Made by a program: the position numbers and the translations under genes. Shown one piece after another: positions 35,783 to 49,100 of a stretch of 64,000 nucleotides of DNA. The DNA is from Phragmites australis (lineage: Eukaryota; Streptophyta; Magnoliopsida; Poales; Poaceae): positions 21,092,001-21,156,000 of the forward strand of contig NC_084927.1 of assembly GCF_958298935.1 (NCBI RefSeq). Reading direction: 5' to 3'. Below the pieces are notes generated by a model. The model worked only from the letters and a program-made list of their open reading frames with translations, did not search any database and was not told the origin of the DNA. Position 1 is the stretch's first letter, and each line of letters begins with the position of its first letter.

Positions 35783-35899
35783 AAACTGCATCAGCCTACA
35801 AAGATGATCGATCGATCTCACGTGCTGAAGAACATCAAGAAAAAAAACCCAATCCAAGGATGGAAGAAAACCCAATCTAAGGAAGCTAGGATCACTTAC

Positions 35900-36018
35900 C
35901 GACAAGCAAGGAAACCGAGGATCTCCGCCCCAATCAACCACCACCACAAGGGAGGAGCGGTGCCGCGGAACCAAAGGTGGAGAGGGAGAGGAGCAGAGGA
36001 ATCGATGAACTCCGCCAT
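35900..36018 (-). other. Possible first exon within the Harbinger right end
   Basis: An ATG at 36018 opens MAEFIDSSAPLPLHLWF and stays open to a strong donor (GTCG/GTAAGTG) at 35900. The Gypsy element is inserted about 120 bases further on. It could be the first exon of a gene carried by the Harbinger element. No family recognised. Confidence 0.3.
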
Positions 36019-36317
36019 GAATGAACAGGGGTGGAACGAAGGAAAAGGCACGGGGCTCCCCAGGGGCCACCTCCGCCCTTAGTGGCAGCGGCAACGGTAA
36101 CCGTGAGCCTCGAGCAAGTGAGATAGGGGAGGAGTGCCGACCTATGTAGGTGGGGCGTATTTTCCGCACGGGAATGATGTGGGTTAGACCATAGATACCT
36201 GTCACCTAGGCTTTCAATCATACCCTTCAGCTAGCCTGTGGGTTGTTGCCCCGTGGGCTCGCTCCCCTAGTTAAAGACCAGGATCTTAGGGATTTGGGCC
36301 TTCCAAACTAGACCTAA

Positions 36318-37177
36318 GGGTTTATCATGTAGTGCTTGTTAGGTTTGTTTTTTTTTTATTGGAGTTTGTTTTGCGGGTGTCACTTTTGTGTGAGGCGTGT
36401 ACAAAAGTCAAAGTGTATATTATGTCATGTATAGCAAGGCATGTTTAGATCTTATTTGATAGAGCTTCCACGGGCTAATTCTTGATCGAATCCTCCAGCA
36501 TGCCACCTCCATCTACAAGCCCCACTCACGCACTCTCATCCCCTTGCAGCTCGCTCCAGGGGCAAGCATGTGTGCTTGAGAGAGTTCTTGAGAGAGGTGC
36601 AGTGTGCTTGAGAGAGGTAACCTAACTGTTAAAAAGCAGTCCAGAAACACATGCGCGGGGCCTCTACCAACCTTCGCCGGTCACTCCGTTTTCTGTCCGT
36701 GCACTTACATGAGCCGAAATCAACAGCGCTTCGCATCGCGGGCCGACGCCAGTGGGCTGGGAGGAGGGGTGCGCACCTTGGAAGAGAAGCGATGCAAACA
36801 CAGCACAAACACCGGCTTTCCACTCCCTTAATAGCACTAAGCAGTACAGCGGAAATAAGCACTTACGTTGGGCAGATTGATTCAGAAAGATCCATTATGT
36901 ACAAAACCACAAGGAACGTTTTCAGATTGGGGTGACTGGTGTAGCTCGGGGAAATGCGGTGCGCGCAGTTCATTTTCTTTCACAAGTCACTCGGAAACGA
37001 GAGCCCGTCAATAAGCTTTCTATCAACCTGATCTTCTTGGCATGCGGCGGTGAAGTAGCGCAGGCCCAGTCCCCTCAAATCACAGCATCAGGGCAGCATC
37101 GCATCTGATTGCATTGCACAGCGATGTCACGCCACCAGCTCTCTGGGGTTCTTCCCCAGATATCGTGCTGTTGCTTC
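36318..37177. other. Intergenic and SBEIIa 3' flank
   Basis: Between the Harbinger right end and the SBEIIa stop codon. The part nearest 37177 must hold the SBEIIa 3' UTR. Short open frames at 36604-36935 have no recognisable features. Confidence 0.5.
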
Positions 37178-40100
37178 CTAGTCTGTACGGGCATAAACGA
37201 CGGCAGTTCTGCTAGGAGCGTACACGGAGAAAGAACACGGCCTATTGTCATGCAGCCAGTCCTGAAATGCACCAGTAAAATTGACGTTGACTCAGATTAG
37301 TAGGCTACCAAAAAAACACAAGCAGATTGTGCCCCAACACTTGAGCCAACACTTACAGCAGTGAAGTACTCTGCGTCATGATCAAGCCGACTGAATCCAC
37401 CAAAGAGGCCATCATCAGAGTCTAGGACCACCTGATAGGAAATAAAACAAACCCTTAGCAACCAATAAAAACATGTGTCTCCAAATAGACGGCTCTAAAA
37501 CTGATAGTATCATTTGAGTAAATTTGGGAAACAAATTTCAGTATGCACAAAACTTTAATGAAGGAAGATCGCTAGAAGTCCAAAACTTTGTCAAGAATAT
37601 AAAACAAATGACAGGAATACTACAATGCTACTTGAGTACCAAGAGCCCTTCTACCAACTACAACATCTAGATCAACAAATTATGCATGCAGAAATAAAAA
37701 AAATTCAAAAACCCACAAGTGATGATAGGTTACACAATTGAAATTGCAAAAGTATGCAAAAAAAGCTGCATACCTTGTACTTCCCAGGCTTTAAACAACC
37801 AACGCGGTAGTCAAAATAGCTATTGCTCCAGTGAAAGTTGAACACAAATATCAAATCTCCTCTCTCAAAGATGATCACCTTATCCTCCTCATGTTTCCGT
37901 GATACATACTGGTGCTCAGATGTCATAAACTGCAGTTACATTGACTATTTCATAAGTAAAAGGTCACCAATTACCCTGAGGTAAAAAGAAACTCAATATA
38001 CACATAAAATTTTCCTCAAATTATTGATTTTCTACTTATTAAAATATACACATACACAATATGATGACATTGGAATTTAACTGTGAATAATCAATAGAGA
38101 TAAACCAGCGACATACTTCATATTTTTCCTCAAGATGCTGCATTGCCTGATCAAACTCCTGCATACCATGATATCTGAGATAATCTGCATCTCCCTGACA
38201 AAAAGGACAACTCTCTTACTTATCAACAATGGCAACATATATTAATACTACATTAGCTTTTATAGAAAATAGTCTTTCCTAAACAAGATTTCCAAAGAAA
38301 CATGGCCATCTGGATCTGGTGAGAGGATACAATAGCACAACTGAACTTACAAGGTCAAATCTACGGCGACATTTATCGAAACTATTGTTATTTCCTGGGA
38401 TGACAGAGCCATTTGACAGACTTTGAGGACCTCTTGGAAAATCGATCCATTCTGCCAAGTAAAAAAAATGAATCAACTCCCTCCTCAGAAGCGATAGGTA
38501 ACAACTATGCAAAGATCATGGCTAAAATCATGAAACGCTGTCACAACCATGCAAAATGCAATAAGTTGTAAACACTTACCAGGATGCCCAAACTCATTTC
38601 CCATGAAATTGAGATAGCCTTCCCCTCCTAAACCCATTGTGATAAGCCTAATCATTTTATGTAAAGCTATCCCACGATCAATGCGAGGTGTTGAAGGTCT
38701 GTCCAGAGCCATGAAATCATACATATCCTGCATGAGAAGAACTTGAGATGTCCATGTCATTTTGTATTGAATCAACATTTGACAGCACAATATTGTACTT
38801 TGACATATACCAAGTATCAGCCATAAGCATGAAGTACGGAACCACATGGTGCAAAAATAAGCCCTTCAACTTATAATCTGGGTGGTAAAGAGAGAACATA
38901 CAAGCACAACTATAATTAATTATTGACTCATCAAATATAAAGGAAAAATATTATGCAATGGTCCCAATAATAATAGTCAACTATTTTCTTCCAGGAACAA
39001 AGATGAAATTCACAAGCCCACGATAAATACCAAGGAGCATATATCCTCGACTGACAAGATCTTGTGACCAAATCTCCTAGATCCCTTATTGAGCAGATCT
39101 AAAAATGTAGATAGGCAGTAACTCCTACCACATTAATTTCAGATGGGTAAAACAAAGCACTGATTTCTCCTCAGCTATCAACATAAATCAATCTGATACC
39201 AGTTAGTTTTGCATGAAATGGCAGGTTTAGCAGACCCATATTAGATGAATTGGACACTCATTCCTGCCCACATGCCCTGTTTTCTGGCCTTCTGGGGCAC
39301 AGTATAGCTCTTCCGAGCACTATGGTAATCATTTCAGAAAGTATCATATATTTATAATAGGTTAGAAATTCAAACAGGTGGTTCATTAGTCAGTTGAATT
39401 TTTCCATGCCCAAATATTTTCTAGAGAAAATATGAATGTTCTGCTAGTTTACAAAAGGAGCAAACAAATGAAAGAAAATGGAAATTACTCAGCTGCTCAC
39501 AAAAAAAGAAGGGATTTCAATAGTCCAAAGTTAGCAAATCACCACACACTATGTTATAGCTATATCTGCTTAATATCAAGTCTAGTGCTCAAGTAAAAGT
39601 CGGAGATGTGGCTAGTAAATGAACAGACCATTATCATCAGAAAATACGAGCTCTTAAATGAAATATGCAAATTATACAATTCATTTAGCTCCGAGAGAAG
39701 CAGCTAGTACCTTATCCATCAACCAGAATGCAATAGTCTTGTCACCAACTAGTGCTTGATCATGGCTTTCAGCATAAGTGACACACTTCTCTGACCACCT
39801 TCTATTTGTTAAGGTGTGGACAATATCACCCATTTTCCAAGATTCATCACTTTGCCTGTGTTAAAAAAGGAATGTTGTAATTTAATCATATAATGTACGT
39901 GAAGTGCTAACTTTCAACAGCTTCAAAGGTGGTGCATAAATAATCATCGAAAAAGGTATGATCCAAAGAGCAAAGAGCAGAAGGCATCTATTAGCAGAGC
40001 ATGGATCATTGTAGTTGGAAATGCATAGTCACTATTGGGCGTATGAGCAGTTACAGGGCTCTAGTGAGCCCACAGGAGCCACTACTGTTGCAGGTTGTTG

Positions 40101-43100
40101 CTAGGCATTTCAGCTTTATTTGCTAGCTGCGTATCTGAATCATCATAAGTTTTTGTTAAAATCCCACGTGACCACCTATGACCTTTCCTAAACATACTAA
40201 CCACTTTTTCTGGTCTAGCTAAATTCATTGCATAAGTCATAATAAATGCGCAAGTGAAGCATAAAAAGGTCTTAGACCTGATCACTGAAACAATCTACAG
40301 ACTTCGGATAGAAGATAAATTTGAAATTTCATACATTTAAATATATATAGAAACAATAATTTGTTAACTTGCAATATCATCAATTCACTGTGCAATACCC
40401 AGTGTAAAAACATTAGCCACTACGCTACTCCAATCTGCTATTTAAAACACTGAATTAGATGATCAGTGACTTTGTGTAAGTAATGATATAGAAGTGCTTT
40501 TACTTGCCGTTTTGGACGCTGCACGGTCCCAAATACACCTTTGACCATTACATGTTCTAATTATAACTTAAAATTATTGAAGATATAATGATATGGGAGT
40601 ACTTTTGATAACAATTCTACTAATATCATTTCCTCGTGACAAAACTCAAATTAAGATATAGTATTATTTATGTATATTCGTGGTCAAAGTTTTAAAAGGT
40701 TAACTTCACGTATTTTAGTATGACAAGTAAAAGATAGTGGAGTTAGTATGTGATTACACAAATTAATAGCTTTTATATTCAACCTTATATTGGGAGGATT
40801 GCCTAGCCAGTAGCATATATGATTTAAGTCATTTAACAACTATAATATATCATACTGCTTATGCAGTCACTAATTTTCCAGCACTTACTTCAGGAGTTCA
40901 ATCCATTTGTCTGGGGCAGCCATATGTAGGCGATAATCAAAACCAACACCACCATCTTGAACAGGAATACAAAATGTAGGCATTCCGCTGACCTGAACAA
41001 TTTCATAATTAGACAAATTGAACAATGAATGTTGGTGTAACCTCCTATTTGCTCGATACTGTCATGTACACATGTCATTTTGAACCCACAGTAGCTCCAA
41101 AATACTGGTCTAGGAATGTGTAATAATACTCAGTACAGTAGGAATTTATAACAGATATGCAGGGATGTTAAAGTTTGTGGCTCTTGCATACACACACACC
41201 CATTAGTTAGGTATGATCTTTGGATAGCCTTCCTCTTCCGTGTTGCCATCAGTGAATGTTGACTGTTTTTATCACAGATATCAAAATAAATGTCACTAGT
41301 CGCATTAGATGGAAGACCTAAACAAGCATACTGTGACAAAATTGTAACAATCCAAGATATGCACACAAGTTCAATGTGCTTCCACTTTGTAAATTTGCAG
41401 AGACGAGGGGTGTACTGTAAGGTAAACAATCGGTATGAACTTCTTTCCACCAAATAAAATAATAACAACCTAATCTCTGAGGAAAAGCTTAAATTAATTG
41501 CTCTATATAAGAAAATATATAAATAAAAAGAGCAAATACTGTGAGCACTTACATCTTCACCAATGGCCACAGCCTCAGGATAAAGCCCATGAATTAGATC
41601 ATTTACCAGCATTAAGTAAACTACCGCATCAACATCTGTGGCAAATCCAAAATACTCACCATAGTTCCCAGTAAATGACACCTAAAACAAAGCACAGCAA
41701 ATTTAGAAAATTGAAAATCACTTTGATCAGGTACAAACAACTCACGAAGCTATCTCAGACTTGCTAGTTCATATCAGGAACTATGATACATGTAGTGTAT
41801 AGCAATTGTTTCGGCAAAAGGACAGCAAGATGTAGCACTACCAGAAAAGGCAACAGAGGTACCATAAAATCAAGTCATCAGAATCACTTAATAAACTTAC
41901 TTGTAATCCATGGTGAGTATACATCATGGAGGTCACCCCATCAAATCGGAACCCATCAAACTTATATTCTTGAAGCCACCATCTTGCGTTCGACAGTAGA
42001 AATCTTAAAACCTGCATAAGAACATAATATGTACATCTGTGAAGACAGATTAACAGGATCAGTTAACAAATATGGTGACAGAAGTCACTTGTCACGTACT
42101 TCCCAACTCCCATAATTGAACAGGCGAGAATCCCACATCCAATGATGGCCACGTGGACCACCATGGAAGTAATGTGTATCAGTCCCGTCGAAACCATTCA
42201 AACCGTCCAGGGTATTATTTGACGCATGACTGCAGGATAAACAGAAACATTGGTAAAGCTATGCAATTGAAAAGGATAAGACAAGTGGAACAAAAGGTAT
42301 GTTAAAACTAAAAACTAAGGACTTCTGGAATATGAAGTCCAAGTGGCTAAAGCAAGTGGATGGCCACCTGCATATTTCGTGACCAATTAGAACTGGTTTA
42401 GATTTTAGAGCTCTTTGGTACTATGTATTTACATTCACTTCCTTCTTTACCAAACATTCAGTGCAAACATGTGTAATTGGAAAATAACATCCAATATGAG
42501 AATAATAAGTGGGGCCTAGGGACAATTGTCAGCAAGACACTGGTGTTACTTTCCCAACTTGCAAATTCTCTATAGCATCACCAAGAAAATTGCCAGTTAA
42601 GAATTTTTAGTTATTGCATCTGAACTCCTCTGTCCACCTCTAGACCATCAATTGTGTGTCTAATACAAAAGAAAATTCCCAGAAAGTATCACTTTACTAA
42701 TAGGTGTCAAATAGATTCAACTTCCATTTGAGTCAATACATCTAATAAAAGAAACAGAACAAAACTATTGAGTACCAACAACAGGGCCATCCAAAGACAC
42801 CATTTATAACGAAAATACAACAGCACCCACGAGGACACGCGTCCTCGATATCTCAACCGTTGCAGCGCCATCACCGATGCCTCTACCACCGCCATTACCC
42901 CTCCCCCGCCGGCTGCCCACCTCTCCTCCCTCACCCACCCTCCTCCTCCCCAATCGACGAAGCCGATGGGGATCTGAGCGGGAGTGGGAGCGGCGTAGGC
43001 GCGCGTAGCGGAATGCGCAGCAGAGGAGGTTGCAGAGGACAAAGTGCGGCAGCGGCGGTGGGTTAACATCCGTTTCACACACATCTCGACCATTTGGGCT

Positions 43101-46100
43101 ACTGGTTGAGATTGTTAAGAGATATATATTGCATCTGTGTAATATCCTTGTGTTATAAAGGGTTCTTTTCATATTACTCACATGTACATGTATATATATT
43201 AGCATATGATTTCCATGGAATACAAGTTGCTATCCCTAAAATGGTATTAGAGCTAGGTTTTCTTCAGGAAGCCGCAACTCGTCCTAAAACCTATATTTTT
43301 TCTTTCGTCAGCCTCTCACTCCTGCCAACTCTTTTCTGCTTCCGCCTGGGATTGCTTCACCTCCTCCCAGTTGCCGCCTTTATTGCACCGCCGTTGGCCA
43401 GATCCGCCCATGCTCCGCCTCCTCCAGGCTGCTTCTGCCCGTGGCCACCTCGCCTCCTCCCGGCCTCCTCCTCCACTGCGCCACCGCCGGTTGAATCTGC
43501 CCATGCTCCTATCCATGGATATGCCGGCACTTTACCAGGCTGTGCTCGCGCCACCGCCGCTTTGTGTTTGGACTCGGGCTCGGATACGTCTAATCAAGCC
43601 GCTTCCTAAAAAAAGGTTGTGGCCACATGTCCATTCGTGTTTTTTGAGCTGATTTTGCTTGCAAATTTCTTTCTAGATACCTTCGTACTTTTCTTGTTGA
43701 ACAAGGCACGTTGTCCTAATTCTCCTCTCCAGGTACTCATGCTCAGAATAGTGTTGCTAAACACAGGCATCGTTATCTTCTTGAGACAACTCGTGCGCTT
43801 ATGATTGCCTCTTCTGTCCCGCATAATTTTTGGGTTGAGGCGGTCTCCACTGCCACATATTTGGGTCAACATCCAACACCCAATCCTTTTGAGTGTCTTT
43901 ATGGGCGTCTTCCTGACTACTCTTGTCTTCGTCTTTTTGGTTATGTTTGTTACGTTCTTCTCGCCTCTCGTGAACATATCAAACTAGTTGCTCAATCTGT
44001 TAAGTGTGTCTTTCTATGCTACAATACTAAGCACAGGGGTTATCGGTGTTGAGATCCTGTTGCTCATCAGATGCGCATTTCTCGGGTTGATACTTTTGAC
44101 TAGTCTTGTCCCTTCTATCCTCGTACCTTCTCTTCCACTTCTTCAGCTTCCTTGAATGAACCACTATCTTTTCTCACTTTTCCTGCCACACCTGTATTCT
44201 TTTCCTCGGCAACAGGTGGTGCCTTCTCCTGTTGTGCCTTCTTCGGTGCCCACCTCGCCCTTGACTCCCGCCCACCAGATCCTTCTCCTTCTCTAGTTGC
44301 GCATTTCTCTTTCCATTACACTCGTCGTTCCCATGTTGTCTCACATTCTGTTATGCCACTTTCTGATGAGTTATCTCCTTCTAGAGATTCAACTTCTATG
44401 TCTTCTCCTAGTTATTCCCTTCATGATTGCCAGTTGATTCGGCCTCCCGATCAATTTGGTTTTACTGGTGTCGTTCTTGCTGAGTCGTCTTCTTACCATG
44501 ATGTTGTTCATCAGGAATGGCAATAAGTGACGGCAAAGGAGCTGGCTGCTCTTGAGCGCACTGGCATGTGAGATATTATTCCTCTTCCCCCACATGTTTG
44601 TCCCATGATGTACAAGTGGGTCTATAAGGTTAAGACTCGTTCTGATAGTTCTCTTGAGAGCTACAAGACTCATCTTGTCACCCATGATTTTCAACAGGAA
44701 CATAGCCATGATTATGATGAGACATTTGCATATGTAGCCCACATGACCATAGTTCGCACTCTTTTTGTTGTTGCCTCTGTGCGTCAGTGGTATATCTCTT
44801 AGCTTGATGTCAAGAATGTTTTTTCTTAATGGTGAGCTACGTGATGAGATATACATGCAACTACCAGCATGGTATTCTGTTCCTGAGGGCATGATTTGTC
44901 GTCTCTGTCGCTCCCTTGATAGCCTTAAGCAAGCCCCTTGTGTCTGATTTAAGCATTTTCTTTTGTGATCATTGTTTCTAGTTTTCTGCTAGTGCTCATG
45001 ATCATGCGCTTTTTGTCCACACTTAGTCTGGTAGTCAAACTCTTCTCTTGTATGTTGATAATATGATCATAATAGGGGATGATTATGAGTATATTGCCTT
45101 TGTAAAGGCTTGTCTCAATGAGCAGTTTCTTATGTCTGATCTGGATCCTCTTCGTTACTTTCTTGGGATTGAGATTTCTTCTACATCTGAGAATTTCTTT
45201 CTATCTCAAGAGAAGTATACTTAGGATCTTCTTGATCGTGCTTCTCTCACTGATGAGTGCACTGTTGAGACTCTCATGGAGATTAATCTTTCTTTTCGAT
45301 CCACTGATGATGAGCCTCTTGCGGATCCCACACGCTACCATCATCTTGTTGGGAGTGTTGTTTACCTTGTGTCACTCGTCCTGACATTTCTCATGCAGTA
45401 CACATTCTCAGTCAGTTCGTTGCTGCTCCCACTCAGCTTCACCATAGTCATCTTCGTGTTTTGCGCTATCTTCGTGGGACTATCTCTCGCCATCTTTTCT
45501 TTCCACGTTCCAGCTCTTTACAGCTTTTTACGTATTATGATGCAACTTGGGCTAGTAGTCCCTCTGATCACTGATCTCTTTCTGCTTACTGTGTTTTTCT
45601 TGATGGTTCTCTCATTGCTTGGAAGACAAAAAAGTAGACTGCAGTTTCTCATTCCAGTGCAGAGGCTGAGTTGCGAGCCATGGCTTTGTTGACAGCAGAG
45701 CTCAGTTGGTTACGGTGGTTACTTGAGGATTTTGGTGTTTCGTCTCCTATACCTACTCTTTTCTTCGACTATACAAGTGCTATCAGTATTGCTCTAGACG
45801 TGATGAAGCAAGAGGTCACCAAGCATATCGATGTTGATGCTTCTTACACACGAACACAGGTACATGATAAGGTTATTGATCTTCAATATGTTCCTTCAGA
45901 GCTTCAGTTGGCTGATTTCTTCATAAAGGCACAAAGTATATCTCAGCACATGTTCTATCTCTCCAAATTCAGTGTGATTGATCCACCAGGAGTTTGGGGG
46001 ATAGAAGAGATCTATATATTTGCATCTATGTAATATCCCCGTGTTATATGGGGTCATTTGCATATTGTTCACATGTACATGTATATATACTGGTCTATGG

Positions 46101-49100
46101 TTACCAAGGAATACAAGTTGATATTCCTAACAAAGATATGTGGTACACCCATCCCGGTTGCCACAAAATCACTTTGCATTTATAATACTAAATAAGCATA
46201 CCTGTGAACAATATCCATAAGCACAAGCAAACCAAGCTCATGAGCTTTATCTATCAAAGATTTTAAGTCCTCTGGAGTCCCAAAACGGCTACTTGGTGCA
46301 AAAAAATTAGTAACATGGTACCTGAAAATGAAAGTATAATAATAATCAAACCAAGTAAGAAAAGCTAAGCATTGTTGTTCGGGATACAGAAAGAAGTGGA
46401 CCCATATATTTCTGTGTACAAAGGATTAGAATGCAGGAGCTCCTGATGGATGAAAAAGGAACATACAAATAATTGAGAGAAATGGATCTCATTAATACCC
46501 GAAACTTGCATAATAAGAGTGTTCCTGGATTGCCATTATCTGTACAGCATTGTATCCAAGCCTTTTAATTCTTGGCAGCACCTCATCCCTAAAGTTAGCA
46601 TATGTGTTTATCTTCGGTTCCTGTGCAACAGATCATCTGAGACACTCAACTTATTCTCAAGCACCAACAATGATAGTATACGACAACGACAACAACAACC
46701 TTTGTTCCAAGCAAATTGGGATAGGCTAGAGATGAAACTCACAAGATCTAACTAAAAAGATGATGAGAAAACAATAATGATAATAAAGGTACTAGTAATA
46801 GTTAAAAAAAATAAAAGTATTAATGTTACAAGGAGACTGATGCATAAGTTATGGTTCTGACATGTGGATTGTTAACTTTCATATGCTTCTATTTGTGGAT
46901 AGTTCTTTGGGGATATACCAACAATGATAGTATATACTGCTAAAACTTTGGTTACCAATAAGTAGAAAGTACCCATATCGAGTATCTTTTTGTTTGTGTA
47001 TGTGTGCTGCGGGTGGTAGTTGGAGAGGGAAGGGGGTCAATAGGGGAGAGAGGCTAATTGCGTTTGTGAATGTTTTCAAACTACAGGATGAAAACTTCCA
47101 CAGGTTGTCAGTAAAAATCATCTAAGTGGTATCTCTCAAAATGCAACATTTTAGCGTTTACTTTAGCATGTGATGCCTGTACATCAAAATGCATCGGAAA
47201 CCATACAGTAATACAGAAGATCACATAAAAAGGACGTGCATGACATTATGCAAACAAAATATTGCATTCGCCAATTTGAAGACATTTAAAATCTGCAGAA
47301 ATTGCTACATGAATAAAATATGTCTGATAGAGTATGTGTTACAGTAGCTAAGGAAAGAATTGACATTTACTCTACCTCTCACCTTTGCGAACCAAAGAAC
47401 CAAAAGTTGGATGTTAAAAGTATTAAAGAAATGGAACAGAATTAAAAAATTACAGCGGACTACATCATCAGTGCCCAAAAAAAAGGTCAAAATACTTATG
47501 GCATACCGGGCTACTCATTCCAACATGTGATTCGTATATCCGTAGTGACTTTGGCCGTTTAGGTTGAGGATGTTTGAATACATACTTCTCCTGCATTTGC
47601 ATGTAAAACTCCATCAGGAAATGGTCACAAAATTCAAAATGGAATATCCTAACCAACAAAGGAAAAATATTACACGGCTCTAAGAGGCTTAAGTAGCACA
47701 AGAAACATGCCCCAGAATCCTTTCCAAAAGAGGGAAAATAATTGTATTTGCCACTCCCAAGTTTCAAAACATTGCTCAAGATCCACATGTTGATGATGAG
47801 ACAATCAGACGAAAATACAAAACTTGAAACTTGGCAGTGAAAAATCCAAAAAAAAAAAACACCACTGGTAATTTAATGAAAGAATGTAGATAGAAATTAG
47901 AGCATACCTCTTCAGGTGGGTCATAATATATACCATTGTATGGTATTTCACCTGGAGCCTGCACAGAGAACTTGATCCAGGCAGAAATTGAATCTTTTAC
48001 ACCAGATGGTGTATCCATCCTTATCTACAAAAAAGAAAGGAAAAGGGGCCCAATTAGTAGGCTCAATTTGAAATTCTTACACCCCCAACAAAATAGTTGG
48101 CCAATTAGAAATCCCACCTTTACACGCGAGCCATGAGGAATAGCTGGGGATCCATCAGCATTATTAGGGAGGAAAATCTCATAAACACCATACTCATTCT
48201 GAAAATGACAATAGATTGTTTCAACATAAAGAGCAAAACGTTACTGGTCATATGGAATTATGTTCATATGCTATGAAACCCACCAACACATTTCGTAAAT
48301 GATAACAACATATGGTGGATGGAACAAACACATGAATTGTAACATGGATTTTTCTCATTTTGGATTAAAAAAGGATGGCAGTAGATTGAAAGGGTAAACA
48401 ATAGTATAGCACAGCGAATCAGTACTCTTTGCACTAAATTTAGACAGTTTGGAATAGGTGAATAACAGCAATTTTAGTACGTAAGGCTCAACTTGAAGGA
48501 ATGCAAAAACAACTAAAATGAGTCCAGTATATAAATAGTTTAATAATTACAAGGTGAAGATGAAATATTGCTAAACTGTAAACATACTCTGGTCATAATG
48601 TTTGCATTTGGATTCCAATTGTTGAAGTCACCTACTAATGCTGCAGACTGCAATAAGATGCAAGAGTCAGTTCTCAAATCTTAATGCAGCTGATCAGTTT
48701 CTCATAAGCAATTCATTTGAAGACAAAACAATCACAATATAATGTGGACTATCTGCATAAGCCATGTGCGCTAGCTAGCAAATAGTGACAATTAACAATT
48801 ACTCGAAAGGTGATTGCTAAGACTGGCAAGAACGTACATGTGCTCCGGGAGCCCATTCTCGGTAAGTAATACCCTCGACACTGGAAAGAAAGGGGGAAAA
48901 CAGGAAAATAAATATTTGCTCATAAGATGTGCAAAGTATACTAGCAGATGCATTTTTATGGTAATTAGGCGTAAAATTTACCTGCGGGTAAATCCCAACT
49001 TTTCATAACCACGAGAAAATGCATCCAAGCCACCTTCATGTTGATCAATAACTGCACGCATTCTCTTGTATTCACTGTATCTGTTTAATCCACCCAGGCA

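Larger units (their letters stand above)
15061..36314 (-). mobile_element. PIF/Harbinger-type transposon with nested insertions
   Basis: The left end reads GGGCTAGTTTGGAA after TAA (15058-15060). The right end, read on the minus strand, is GGTCTAGTTTGGAA, and is followed on the plus strand by TAA (36315-36317). A 3-bp TAA/TTA duplication and GG..CTAGTTTGG-like ends are typical of PIF/Harbinger. Inside, on the minus strand, are a Myb/SANT-like ORF and a DDE transposase, the two genes of this superfamily. Three younger elements are inserted (17005-18068, 19146-22177, 25262-35782), leaving about 6.6 kb of Harbinger sequence. Both genes are broken, so the element is dead. The pairing of two ends 21 kb apart is inference from short matching termini; a fragment without defined ends is the alternative. 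Confidence 0.6.

Noticed and set aside
36604..36935. Possible small genes between the Harbinger end and SBEIIa
   Set aside because: No conserved motif and no splice or promoter context; probably 3' flank of SBEIIa.
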